From Alphaproteobacteria bacterium (GTDB lineage: Bacteria > Pseudomonadota > Alphaproteobacteria > Caulobacterales > Caulobacteraceae), in NCBI GenBank assembly GCA_018821435.1, contig JAHJME010000030.1:62001-126000 (forward strand): a stretch of DNA of 64,000 nucleotides. Direction: 5' to 3'. The translations under genes were made by a program, and so were the position numbers. The notes beneath the pieces are model-generated. The model did not search any database, was not told where the DNA came from, and saw nothing but the letters and a program-made list of their open reading frames with translations. Position 1 is the stretch's first letter; each line of letters starts with the position of its first letter. Positions 8,003-16,741 of the stretch are shown here, in pieces.

Positions 8003-10183
8003 TCAGCCTGCCTTGCGCATCTCGCCGCGCGAAACGGCGACGATGGTGTCGATGTCGAGAATGAGGGCCACGCGGCCGTCGCCGAGGATGGTCGCGGCGG
8101 CGACGCCAGGGACCTGGCGATAGTTGGCTTCCAGCGACTTGATGACCACCTGGCGCTGGCCCTGGATCGCGTCGACCAGGAGGGCCGCGCGGGCGCCGCC
8201 TTCGCCTTCGATCAGCAGGGCGACGCCCTGGCTGGCCGGCAGCGGCTCGCGCCGGTAGCCCAGCGCCATGCCCACGTCGATCAGGGGCACGAAGCCGCCG
8301 CGGATCGAGATCACCCGGGCGTGGCCGCCCAGGCTGTGGACATCGGCGGGCTTCGGTTGAAGCGTCTCGACGATCGCGGTGATCGGGGCGACCAGGGTTT
8401 GGCCCTGGACCGACACCACCATCCCGTCCAGCACCGCCAGGGTGAGGGGCAGGCTCATGGTGAAGGTCGAGCCCTTGCCGGGACGCGAGGTGATGGTGAT
8501 GCGGCCGCCCAGCGCCTGGATGGAGCGGCGGACCACGTCCATGCCGACGCCACGGCCCGAGATGTCGCTGACCTCGCTGGCGGTGGAGAAGCCCGGCATG
8601 AAGATCAGGTTGTCGACCTCCTCGTCGGAGAGCGTCGCTTCGGCCGAGATCAAGCCCTTCTCGATGGCGATGGACTTCACCCGTTCGCGGTTGATGCCGG
8701 CGCCGTCGTCGGAGACTTCGATGACGATCCGGCCCGAGCGGTGGGCGGCGGAGAGCCGCACGACGCCTTCGGCCGGCTTGCCCGCCACGGCGCGCTTTTC
8801 CGGGCTTTCCAGTCCGTGGTCGATCGCGTTGCGGATCATATGGGTCAGCGGGTCGGCCAGGCGCTCGATGACGGTCTTGTCGACCTCGGTGCCTTCGCCT
8901 TCGGTCACCAGACGCACGGGCTTGCCGGTCATTGCGGCGACCTCGCGCACCAGGCGCGGCATCCGCTGGAAGACCGACTTCACGGGCTGCGCCCGGATGG
9001 CCATGACGCTGTCCTGGATCTCGCGGGTCAGCTGCTCCAGTTCGTCCAGCCCCATGGCGACGGCGGAGGCGCGGGCGAGGCCGGCTTCCATCACGCGCTG
9101 GGCCAGGACGGCCTGGTTGATGACCAACTCGCCGACCAGGTCGATCAGGCGATCGACACGGTCCAGGTCGACGCGGATTGTGGCGCCGGCCTCGGTCTTG
9201 CGCGCGGCGGCGGCCGCAGGGCCATCAAGCGCCGTTTCGTTGGCGGCCGCGATGGGGGCGGGCGCCGCGACCACGACCGGCGCGGGGGCCGGCGGTTCGG
9301 GGATCGGTTCGAAAGCGACGGGCGCATCCGGCTCCGGCGCGGCCATGGCCGGGCTGTCGCCCTGCACCCGGGCCAGCAGCGCCGACAGGTCGAACGGGGC
9401 TTCGCCGGCGTCGGCCTGGGGTGCGTCGCCCAGCGGCTCGATGGTGAGCTCGCAGTCGCCGTCGACCCACTCGAAGACTTCGCGCACGGCGGTTTCGTCG
9501 GCGTCGCCGGTAACCGTGATGGTCCACGACAGGTAGGCCGCCTCCGGGTCCATCTCGTGGAGCGGCGGCACGTCATGGGCGTTCAGCTCGACCTCGATGG
9601 CGCCCAGCCGGCCGAGTTCGCGCAGCAGCAGGGCGGCTTCGTTGGCCTTGGCGTACAGGTCGGCGCGCGGCTTGAACGTCACCTTGAAGCCCGCGGCGCC
9701 CGCGGGCGTCTCGGGGGCCTCAGGCGTCTCGAACGCCACGGCGGTCGGTTTGAACTCGAAGTCGCCCCAGTCTTCCTCGGACTCGTCGGCGTCGCCCGCG
9801 GCGCCGCTCATGGCCTTCAGTTCCTCGACCAGGATGGCGGCGTTCGGGTGTTCGCCCTCTTCCTTGGCCTGGGCCGCGCGCACCAGGTCCGCGAGGACGT
9901 CGGCGGCGCGCAGCATGCTCTTGAGCACCTCGCCCGACGGCGCCAGGCGGCCCGACCGCATTTCGTCCAACGCCGTCTCGAAGACGTGCGCGAAGCGGAT
10001 CAGCGACTCCAGGCTGAAGGCCCCGGCGCCGCCCTTGATCGAGTGCACCGCTCGGAAGACGGCGTTGATGGTCTCGGGGTCCGTGTCACCGCCTTCCATG
10101 GCGAGCAGTCCGGATTCGAGCTCGGCGAGCTGCTCTTCGCACTCTTGGAAGAACGTCTCGAGGATGGCGGCTAGGGGATCCAC
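8003..10183 (-). CDS. cheA: Chemotaxis histidine kinase CheA
   Basis: CheA autophosphorylates in response to receptors and passes phosphate to CheY and CheB. It has 726 residues. P1 is at about 1-105 with phospho-histidine H47 (VHSIKGGAG). A P2-like regulator-binding domain lies at about 165-255. A Pro/Ala-rich linker follows (about 275-325). The dimerisation helix starts at [19 protein letters not shown], the HATPase domain carries [17 protein letters not shown] and GRGVGMDVV, and a C-terminal CheW-like domain completes it. All kinase motifs are intact. It sits 32 bp after cheY. Confidence 0.98.
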   Translation of the reverse strand: MDPLAAILETFFQECEEQLAELESGLLAMEGGDTDPETINAVFRAVHSIKGGAGAFSLESLIRFAHVFETALDEMRSGRLAPSGEVLKSMLRAADVLADLVRAAQAKEEGEHPNAAILVEELKAMSGAAGDADESEEDWGDFEFKPTAVAFETPEAPETPAGAAGFKVTFKPRADLYAKANEAALLLRELGRLGAIEVELNAHDVPPLHEMDPEAAYLSWTITVTGDADETAVREVFEWVDGDCELTIEPLGDAPQADAGEAPFDLSALLARVQGDSPAMAAPEPDAPVAFEPIPEPPAPAPVVVAAPAPIAAANETALDGPAAAAARKTEAGATIRVDLDRVDRLIDLVGELVINQAVLAQRVMEAGLARASAVAMGLDELEQLTREIQDSVMAIRAQPVKSVFQRMPRLVREVAAMTGKPVRLVTEGEGTEVDKTVIERLADPLTHMIRNAIDHGLESPEKRAVAGKPAEGVVRLSAAHRSGRIVIEVSDDGAGINRERVKSIAIEKGLISAEATLSDEEVDNLIFMPGFSTASEVSDISGRGVGMDVVRRSIQALGGRITITSRPGKGSTFTMSLPLTLAVLDGMVVSVQGQTLVAPITAIVETLQPKPADVHSLGGHARVISIRGGFVPLIDVGMALGYRREPLPASQGVALLIEGEGGARAALLVDAIQGQRQVVIKSLEANYRQVPGVAAATILGDGRVALILDIDTIVAVSRGEMRKAG

Positions 10184-10215
10184 GGGCGTGGTTTCCTATT
10201 CTTGGCTCGGGTGGG

Positions 10216-10581
10216 TCAGGCGGCGACGCGGCGGATGGCGTCCACCAGCTTGACCGGGTTGAACGGCTTCACGATCCAGCCGGTGGCTCCGGCCATTCGC
10301 GCGCGGTTCTTCTTCTCGGAGTCGCTTTCGGTGGTCAGCACCAGGATCGGGATGCCGCGATAGCGCTGGTCGCCGCGGACTTCCTCGATGAAGCCGAAGC
10401 CGTCCATGCGAGGCATGTTGATGTCGGTGACGATCACCTGGGGCGTCTCGCCCTGGAGGACCTCCAGCCCATGGATGCCGTCTTCGGCCTGGATCACGCG
10501 GAAGCCGGCGTCGGCGAGCGCCAGACGCAGCATTTCGCGCATCGTCCTGGAGTCGTCGACGGTGAGGACAGTCATGCTCAT
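10216..10581 (-). CDS. cheY: First CheY response regulator of the operon
   Basis: This is a single receiver of 121 residues from the ATG at 10581. AGGA lies 8 nt before that start, and an upstream in-frame ATG at 10599 is less likely. Residues are D9-D10, phospho-acceptor D53 (VIVTDINMPRMDG), T83-T84 and K105 (WIVKPFNP). It is the equivalent of cheYI in Caulobacter and, lying directly before cheA, is the best candidate for the flagellar-switch regulator. The gene overlaps the end of cheX slightly, consistent with coupled translation. Confidence 0.95.
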   Translation of the reverse strand: MSMTVLTVDDSRTMREMLRLALADAGFRVIQAEDGIHGLEVLQGETPQVIVTDINMPRMDGFGFIEEVRGDQRYRGIPILVLTTESDSEKKNRARMAGATGWIVKPFNPVKLVDAIRRVAA

Positions 10582-10585
10582 GGGG

Positions 10586-10876
10586 TCAGTCCTGGACAAG
10601 GGAAAGGGCGAGGGTCGGCGCCAGGTGGGAAGCTCCCATCAGGGCGAGGCCGTCGGTGAACTCGGTGGACGGGTCGGTGATCTCGAAGGCCGCGCCGTCC
10701 GCCGCCCAGGTCGTCTGGGCCGACAGCAGAACCTGGAGGCACTGGCCGCCGATCCGCCGCACCTGTGAGGCGTCGAGCGTGACCGGCTGGCCCCGCCGGC
10801 CCAGCAGCTCCTTGTGGAGCGGCCCGGCGGCGGTCATTTCCAGGCTGTCGCCCAGGATGAGGGTCTGGTCCGTCAT
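10586..10876 (-). CDS. cheX: STAS-domain protein (CheX of the Caulobacter cluster)
   Basis: The 96-residue protein is a bare STAS domain, recognisable from the beta-alpha pattern and the segment TLDASQVRRIGGQCLQVLL, where anti-anti-sigma factors have D-S. Here the serine is present (ASQV), and a glycine pair replaces the usual second polar residue. In Caulobacter the gene between mcpA and cheYI has this nature and is called cheX; it is unrelated to the CheX phosphatase of spirochaetes. It begins 2 nt after the receptor stop. Its role in chemotaxis is unclear. Confidence 0.85.
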   Translation of the reverse strand: MTDQTLILGDSLEMTAAGPLHKELLGRRGQPVTLDASQVRRIGGQCLQVLLSAQTTWAADGAAFEITDPSTEFTDGLALMGASHLAPTLALSLVQD

Positions 10877-10878
10877 CC

Positions 10879-12792
10879 CTAGAACTCGTCCCAGGCGTCG
10901 GCTTCGGCTTCGAAGGCCGGTTTCGGGGCGGCGCCGCCGCGGCCGGTGGACTTCATGGCCGGGACCGGCGCGTGGTGCTGAGCCGGCGCGGCGCGGTGCT
11001 GGACCGGGGCGGCCTGAACCGCGTTCCCGCCAAGCTCGAAGCGGGCCATCAGGCGCGACAGGGCCTCGCTTTCCGACGACAGCGCGTGGCTGGCGGCGGT
11101 GGCCTGTTCGACCATGGCGGCGTTCTGCTGGGTCACCTGGTCCATCTGGTTGATGGCGGTGTTCACCTGCTGCAGGCCGGTGGCCTGTTCCTGGGCGGAA
11201 GCGGCGATCTCGGTGACCGCGCCGTTGATCGAGGTCACCTGGGTCAGGATGCGCTCCAGCACCTGGCCGGTCTCGCCCACCAGGCCCACGCCGCGGTTCA
11301 CCTGCTGCGAGGAGGCCGAGATGAGGGTCTTGATCTCCTTGGCCGCTTCGGCCGAGCGCTGGGCCAGCGCGCGCACTTCCGAGGCGACGACCGCGAAGCC
11401 GCGGCCCGCGTCACCGGCCCGCGCCGCTTCGACGCCGGCGTTCAGCGCCAGCAGGTTGGTCTGGAAGGCGATCTCGTCGATCACGCCGATGATGTTGCCG
11501 ATCTGCTGGGCCGAGTTCTCGATCTCGCTCATGGCGGCGACGGCGTCGCGGACGACGACGCCCGAGCGTTCGGCGTCGGCCTTGGCCGAACCCACGGCCT
11601 CGCGGCTCTGAGCGGCGCCCTCGGCGGTCTTGCGGACCGTCGCGGTGATCTCGTCCAGGGCGGCGGCGGTTTCTTCGAGGCTGGCGGCCTGTTGTTCCGT
11701 GCGGCGCGACAGGTCGTCGGACGCCTGGCTGATCTCACCCGCGCCGGACCGCACCGCCGTGGCGTTGGTGGCCACTTCGCGCATGGTGTCCTGCAAGGTG
11801 TCCATGGCGCGGTTGAAGTCGGCGCGCAGCTTTTCGTAGTGGGTCGGGAAGGTGTCGTTCAGGCGGAAGGTCAGGGCGCCGGCGGCCAGGCGCTCCAGGC
11901 CGGTGGCCAGGCCTTCCACGACCTTGGCCTGCTCGGCGGCGTTGGCGGCGCGTTCGGTCTCGGCGTTCTGACGCGCGGAGTCGGCGGCCTTGCGGGCCTC
12001 GCCGGCCTCACCTTCCAGGCGGATCTTCTCGATGGCGGCGTCCTTGAAGTGCTGGACGGCGTCGGCCATGCGGCCCACCTCGTCCTTGCGGCCCCGGGCC
12101 GGGACGTCGACGTTGTTGTCGCCCGCGGCGAGCTTGCCCATCGCCGCGGTCATGGCGGCCACCGGCTTGGCGATGGCGGCGGAGAGCAGGGCGCCCATCA
12201 CCACCGACATGGCGATGGCCAACAGGCTGCCGACGGCGAGCAGGGTGATGGCGAAGGCCTGGGACGCGTCTTGCGCTTTCGAGCGCTGCGCCAGGACGGC
12301 CGATTCCTGGTCGAGGTATTCGTTTACCAGCGCCTTGAGCGTGGCGGTGCGACCCTTGGTGCCCAGCTCCATCATGGCGGTGGCCTGCTGGGTCGGGTCC
12401 ATGCCGGCGGCGATGAGCTGAGCTTCCTCGCCATCGACCTTCGCCATCTCAGCCTTGATCTTCGCGATCTGCGTGGCGTCTTCCGGCGCGATCTTGGTGA
12501 GTTCCGCGAGCGCCTCGTCGGCCTTCTTATGGTTGGCTTCGATCTGCTTCATGAAGGACGGGTCGCCGCTGGCGACAAGGCCGCGCACGCCGGCGGACCG
12601 GTCGACCCGCGCCATCAGGATGTCGGAGGCGGCGTCCAGTTGGGCGACGCTGGCGTCGTTGGCGTCGATGGCCTTGCTGATGCTCATCAGGCTGCCGAAC
12701 ACGGCGAGACACATGACGGCGACCACGGTCACGACGACCGCGAAGCCTGCGGCGAGCTTCTTGGAGATATTGAGGTTGTTGAGCAGGGTCAT
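10879..12792 (-). CDS. Chemoreceptor heading the che operon (McpA-like)
   Basis: This is a 637-residue transmembrane chemoreceptor and the first gene of a 12-gene operon. TM1 is at about 11-33, the periplasmic domain is helical (about 34-176) and TM2 is at about 177-205. HAMP follows (about 206-260), then a second HAMP-like segment (about 300-355) and a signalling domain with the hairpin tip [20 protein letters not shown]. The C-terminus is a Pro/Ala/His-rich linker ending AWDEF. That matches the xWxxF pentapeptide that tethers CheR and CheB to enteric receptors. It occupies the place of mcpA in Caulobacter. The 510-bp gap upstream must hold the operon promoter. Confidence 0.95.
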   Translation of the reverse strand: MTLLNNLNISKKLAAGFAVVVTVVAVMCLAVFGSLMSISKAIDANDASVAQLDAASDILMARVDRSAGVRGLVASGDPSFMKQIEANHKKADEALAELTKIAPEDATQIAKIKAEMAKVDGEEAQLIAAGMDPTQQATAMMELGTKGRTATLKALVNEYLDQESAVLAQRSKAQDASQAFAITLLAVGSLLAIAMSVVMGALLSAAIAKPVAAMTAAMGKLAAGDNNVDVPARGRKDEVGRMADAVQHFKDAAIEKIRLEGEAGEARKAADSARQNAETERAANAAEQAKVVEGLATGLERLAAGALTFRLNDTFPTHYEKLRADFNRAMDTLQDTMREVATNATAVRSGAGEISQASDDLSRRTEQQAASLEETAAALDEITATVRKTAEGAAQSREAVGSAKADAERSGVVVRDAVAAMSEIENSAQQIGNIIGVIDEIAFQTNLLALNAGVEAARAGDAGRGFAVVASEVRALAQRSAEAAKEIKTLISASSQQVNRGVGLVGETGQVLERILTQVTSINGAVTEIAASAQEQATGLQQVNTAINQMDQVTQQNAAMVEQATAASHALSSESEALSRLMARFELGGNAVQAAPVQHRAAPAQHHAPVPAMKSTGRGGAAPKPAFEAEADAWDEF

Positions 12793-13302
12793 CGGACTCT
12801 CGGATGCTGTTCTGGCAGGGTCGGGGCGAAGGGACGGCCGGCGGGCGCCGCGGAACCTCGCGAGGTCCAGGAGGCGTCCCGCCGACCGTTCACAGGGCGG
12901 CGGCGTACGGGTCAGCCCTCACGGCCGTCCGGGGGTGCGTGGACGTCTGGCGAAGCCGCGGTTGACGACAGTAGGGGGACTGAAACGACCGCATTGGGAG
13001 TTCTCGCCATTGCCGTGAGGACTAGACGACGCCGGTCAGGCCCCGCCGAGGCACACAATCCCAAGCTCAGTTTGATTATTGGTAAATTATGGGAATTCTC
13101 ATGTGAAAATGGGAATTCAGCTCGGACGCGCCGAGGCATGGCGGCCTGTCGCGAGATCTTGCGAATGCTTTTCCGGCCAAGCTTCGGACCGATCGCCGGT
13201 TGCGAAGAACGCGGTGGGGTCTGTGCAACCTCGTGTCACACCGCACGGTTGACCTGCGATTAACTCCGACAGCCGCAGACTTCCCGAAAATACAAAGGGG
13301 GA
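12793..13302. promoter_or_regulatory. Divergent promoter region, che operon and hybrid kinase
   Basis: This 510-bp stretch has no credible gene. It holds an AT-rich patch at about 13070-13115, including ATGGGAATTC at 13089-13098 repeated exactly at 13109-13118 (20 bp apart, two helical turns). It also holds a CtrA-like site at 13249-13264, 38 bp before the kinase start. A related GGGAGTTCTC lies near 12996. I could not place confident -35/-10 elements for the che operon. Confidence 0.5.
13249..13264 (+). promoter_or_regulatory. Candidate CtrA-binding site upstream of the hybrid kinase
   Basis: The sequence TTGA-N7-TTAAC differs by one base from the CtrA consensus TTAA-N7-TTAAC known from Caulobacter. 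It ends 38 bp before the ATG at 13303, a plausible promoter position. The match is short, and binding is inferred only. Confidence 0.35.
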
Positions 13303-15114
13303 ATGCTGTTGGAGGGGAACGCCGGCAGCGCGGGAAACACGACGGGACGGCCGGCCTTGCCCGGTCCCACAGGCTTCGGCCTCCTCGCTGCGTCCGCGCG
13401 CAACTACATCCCGCGAATGGTCTCCAGCTTCGCGATGACGGCTGTGGCCAGCGCCTACACCGACTGGCGCTTGGCGCTGGCCTGGCTGTGCGCCATCGCC
13501 TTCGGCCTCTATCTGAACCACCGGCTGGTGGGCGCCATGGGCCGGGCGGCGGACGCGGCCGAGAGCCGGCGGATCGCACGGCTGATGATCTCGTCCAGCT
13601 TCGCCTCGACGGTGGTGCAGTGCGCGCCGATCGTGGCGCTGTGGTGGACCGGCGATCCGGTCGCCATGGCCTTCGCGGTCGTCTCGGTGATGATCGCCTG
13701 CACCTACATCCTGCTGCAGTATTACGCCGACCTGAACCCGTTCCGCCTGCTGCTCGCGCCCTATGCGGTGACCATGAGCGCCATGGCGGGCAAGCTGCTG
13801 GTCGATGCGGACTTCGGAATTCCGGCCTTCGTCGCGGTGGCCGCCGCCGCCGTCAGCATCGTCAACTTCCTGCACTACGCCCGCCAGCTATTGGCCCGCA
13901 GCCGCACGGCGCTGCGCCAGGCCAAGGGCAAGGCCCAGGAGAAGGAACTGGCCGCCGAGGCCGCCAACCGCGCCAAGAGCGTGTTCCTGGCCACCATGAG
14001 CCACGAGATCCGTACGCCGCTGAACGGCGTGCTGGGCATGGCCCAGGCCATGGCCGCCGACGAGCTGAGCGCCGTGCAGCGCGACCGCCTCTCGGTGGTC
14101 CACCGCTCGGGTGAGAGCCTGCTGGCGATCCTCAACGACCTGCTGGACCTGTCGAAGATCGAGGCCGGCAAGCTGGAGCTGGAGTCGATCGAGTTCGACC
14201 TGGATGAGGTCGCGCGCGGGGCCTATTCGGCGTTTACCGCCCTGGCCAACAAGAAGGGTCTGAGCTTCGCGCTGGACGTCGAACCGGCGCGGGGCCGGTA
14301 TCAGGGCGACCCGACGCGGCTCCGCCAGATCCTCTACAACCTGATCTCCAACGCCCTGAAGTTCACCGAGCAGGGCGAGATCCGCGTCTGCGCGACGCCC
14401 GACGAGGGCATGCTGCGGCTGTCGGTGCGCGACACCGGCATGGGCATCTCGGACGAGAACCTCAGCAGGCTGTTCGGCAAGTTCGATCAGCTCGACTCCT
14501 CGACCACCCGGCAATTCGGCGGAACGGGCCTGGGGCTGTCGATCTGCCGCGAACTGGCGCACCTGATGGGCGGCGACGTGACGGTGGAGAGCGTGCTGGG
14601 GCAGGGCTCCTGCTTCACCCTGCGGGTTCCGCTGCCGCGGGTGGGCGAGGCCAGGCCGCCGATGGGGCTGGCGCCCGAGCCGCCGCCGACGGAGCTTCGG
14701 CCCATCGCGCTCAGGGTGCTGGCCGCCGAGGACAACGCCGTGAACCAGCTGGTCCTGAAGACCCTACTGCACCAACTGGGCGTCGATCCGACGGTGGTCG
14801 ACAACGGCCAGGCGGCGGTCGAGGCCTGGGAGGCGGCCGCCTGGGACGTGATCCTGATGGATATCCAGATGCCGGTGATGGACGGCCTCAGCGCCGCCGC
14901 CGCGATCCGGGCTCGGGAGATCCTGACAGGGCGGGCGCGGACGCCGATCGTGGCGCTGACCGCCAACGCGATGTCGCATCAGGTGGAGCAGTATCTGGCC
15001 GCCGGCATGGACGACCATGTGGCCAAGCCGATCGAAGCGGCGGCCCTGTTCGCGGCGCTCAGCGCGGCGACGTCCGAGGCGGACGCGGCCGGGCCGGAGC
15101 GTGCGGTGGCTTAG
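13303..15114 (+). CDS. Membrane-bound hybrid histidine kinase with receiver
   Basis: The gene encodes 603 residues. The N-terminal 200 residues contain about five or six hydrophobic segments and no recognisable periplasmic sensor domain. A coiled-coil linker (about 200-225) leads to HisKA with H234 ([10 protein letters not shown]) and an HATPase with NALKF, DTGMGI and GGTGLGLS. The C-terminal receiver has AAEDN and phospho-acceptor D520 ([13 protein letters not shown]), with AKP near the end. No partner response regulator lies next to it. The start at 13303 follows GGGGGA closely; a TTG at 13309 has better spacing. A CtrA-like site upstream suggests cell-cycle control. Confidence 0.9.
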   Translation: MLLEGNAGSAGNTTGRPALPGPTGFGLLAASARNYIPRMVSSFAMTAVASAYTDWRLALAWLCAIAFGLYLNHRLVGAMGRAADAAESRRIARLMISSSFASTVVQCAPIVALWWTGDPVAMAFAVVSVMIACTYILLQYYADLNPFRLLLAPYAVTMSAMAGKLLVDADFGIPAFVAVAAAAVSIVNFLHYARQLLARSRTALRQAKGKAQEKELAAEAANRAKSVFLATMSHEIRTPLNGVLGMAQAMAADELSAVQRDRLSVVHRSGESLLAILNDLLDLSKIEAGKLELESIEFDLDEVARGAYSAFTALANKKGLSFALDVEPARGRYQGDPTRLRQILYNLISNALKFTEQGEIRVCATPDEGMLRLSVRDTGMGISDENLSRLFGKFDQLDSSTTRQFGGTGLGLSICRELAHLMGGDVTVESVLGQGSCFTLRVPLPRVGEARPPMGLAPEPPPTELRPIALRVLAAEDNAVNQLVLKTLLHQLGVDPTVVDNGQAAVEAWEAAAWDVILMDIQMPVMDGLSAAAAIRAREILTGRARTPIVALTANAMSHQVEQYLAAGMDDHVAKPIEAAALFAALSAATSEADAAGPERAVA

Positions 15115-15554
15115 CTCTCTTCCGCGACGACGCGGACGAGCTCGACGATCTTGCGGCGGATGGCCGGCTCGGAGATCTTCGGGAAGGCGGCCATCAGCTC
15201 CATGCCCTCGCTGGAGAGCATAAATTCCTGGGCCGCGTCGCGTTGAGCGGCGATGGCCTCCTGGTCGCCCAGGCCGTCGTAGAAGTAGGCCACGGGCGTC
15301 TTGAGCGCCGCGGCGATCTCCCAGAGCTTCGAAGCGCTGACGCGATTGGCGCCACGCTCGTACTTCTGGACCTGCTGGAAGGTGATGCCGAGGGATTCCG
15401 CCAGGCGCTCCTGGCTGACCCCCATTTCCTTCCGGCGCATGCGGATGCGCAGGCCGACGTGTCGGTCGACCGGATGGGGTCCGTCACCCCGTCCGATCTC
15501 GGCGCCGCCCGCCAGGGGCGCGCCCTCGATCTCTCGTTCCAATGGCCTTGTCAT
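15111..15554 (-). CDS. XRE-family (Cro/CI) transcriptional regulator
   Basis: The 147-residue protein carries one helix-turn-helix at about 34-95: RMRRKEMGVSQERLAESLGI, then FQQVQKYERGANRVSASKLW, the classic XRE pattern. The helical C-terminus (about 95-147) probably dimerises. The type is common in Caulobacterales, but I cannot name its target. Its stop overlaps the hybrid kinase stop by 4 bp in a convergent arrangement. A perfect 8-bp inverted repeat lies 60-80 bp upstream and may be its own operator. Confidence 0.88.
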   Translation of the reverse strand: MTRPLEREIEGAPLAGGAEIGRGDGPHPVDRHVGLRIRMRRKEMGVSQERLAESLGITFQQVQKYERGANRVSASKLWEIAAALKTPVAYFYDGLGDQEAIAAQRDAAQEFMLSSEGMELMAAFPKISEPAIRRKIVELVRVVAEES

Positions 15555-15614
15555 GGTCCCCGACCTCGGTGATGCGGGAGCCGCCTCACCCCCCGATGAA
15601 ACAGCCCCCGCGCC

Positions 15615-15634
15615 CGTACCTCCCCCGAGGTACG
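15615..15634. promoter_or_regulatory. Perfect inverted repeat upstream of the XRE gene
   Basis: Arms CGTACCTC and GAGGTACG are separated by CCCC. On the minus strand a TATAGA hexamer lies at the edge of this repeat, so the palindrome would overlap the promoter of the XRE gene. That is typical of an autoregulatory operator. Confidence 0.5.
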
Positions 15635-15713
15635 TCTATAAGTTGAGGCAGCGTGGCCTAGCTTGGAAACGACCGGCTACCCATTTTGGGGGCATGCCGC
15701 GTTCCCGTTTCGG

Positions 15714-16676
15714 TCAGGCTGCCCCGCGAAGGGCGAGAATTTCGCGCTCCCACTCGGAGAGAACACCGAAATCCGCCAGTCCTGTGTACAACCGGTGCAG
15801 GTGCGACTGATTGTCCAGCATGTATTGGACAAAAGGCGCCCGGGCCAGAATCCGGGCCGGCGCCAGATATCCGTCCTCCTTTCGTTCGCATTGGTCGGCC
15901 TTGACCAGCCGCTGCAGGTGACGGCGGACCGTCTCCTGCGGGATGCCCAGGCGCTCTGACAGCAGCACAGCCCGGACCGGCCGGCGCATCCGGTCGGGGA
16001 CGAAGCCCTCGGGCGACCAGTCGCCATCCGGGTCGCCGGCGTCGGCGTCGGTCAGGTGCTGGGTGTTGGCGTGGATCATGTCCATCAGGATCAGGCCGGT
16101 GACCAGGTCGCCCATGTGCTCGCTCACCGGCTCGGCCAGGCGCAGCAGGTAGTCGGACGACAGGCGGATCACCAGACGGATCGGCGGGTCGGCGGGGTCG
16201 AAGGCCGGACCGTTCGGCCGCGGCAGATCTTCCAGCAGGCCGATGCCGCGCAGCCGGAAGTACAGGTTGCGGACCAAGCCGTAGTTCGCCTCGGCCCCCA
16301 TCCGGTAGAACGGCGAGGTCAGAGGGCTGGTGGGGATGATCACGCCGCGCGCCGCGGTGCGCACGACGCCGGCGTCGATCAGGGCGGTGATCCTTCGCCG
16401 AGCCGTCTCGAACGGGATGCGCAGCGAGTTGGCGATGGCGCTGATGCTGACCGGCCGACGCAGCTCGTCCGGGGGCGGCTGGTCCAGGGTCGCATAACGG
16501 CGCTGAAGGTCGGCATTGCGGGTGATCTGGGCGACGTTGGCCTGGCTGATCGCGGCCATCAGCAGGCCGTCGATCACGTCACGGCCAAACCCGCCCAGCT
16601 TCACCAGGTCCAAAGCAAAGGCGTTGGCCAGACGCGCGGCCACGCGGATACTCGTGTTGGGGGCTTCCCGCGACAT
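15714..16676 (-). CDS. Protein with two winged-helix-like DNA-binding segments
   Basis: This is a 320-residue soluble protein without signal peptide. Two similar winged-helix segments are visible. One is at about 78-112 (ISAIANSLRIPFETARRRIT, then LIDAGVVRTAARGVIIP). The other is at about 235-275 (AVLLSERLGIPQETVRRHLQ, then RLVKADQCERKEDGYLAP). Each reads as a recognition helix followed by a wing, so it is probably an internally duplicated regulator. The middle part (about 120-220) is helical and may bind a ligand or partner. The ATG at 16676 is preferred; another at 16694 is possible. The function is unknown. Confidence 0.75.
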   Translation of the reverse strand: MSREAPNTSIRVAARLANAFALDLVKLGGFGRDVIDGLLMAAISQANVAQITRNADLQRRYATLDQPPPDELRRPVSISAIANSLRIPFETARRRITALIDAGVVRTAARGVIIPTSPLTSPFYRMGAEANYGLVRNLYFRLRGIGLLEDLPRPNGPAFDPADPPIRLVIRLSSDYLLRLAEPVSEHMGDLVTGLILMDMIHANTQHLTDADAGDPDGDWSPEGFVPDRMRRPVRAVLLSERLGIPQETVRRHLQRLVKADQCERKEDGYLAPARILARAPFVQYMLDNQSHLHRLYTGLADFGVLSEWEREILALRGAA

Positions 16677-16714
16677 GTCCCCGGAATAAACCATGTTCCG
16701 TGGCGCTTGGCATC

Positions 16715-16733
16715 CGCGTGCAACCCGCACGCG
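16715..16733 (-). terminator. Hairpin after the S9 peptidase gene
   Basis: Seven-bp arms CGCGTGC/GCACGCG with a 5-nt loop lie 9 nt beyond the peptidase stop on the minus strand. No T-run follows, so factor-independent termination is uncertain. Confidence 0.35.
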
Positions 16734-16741
16734 ACAAGCAG

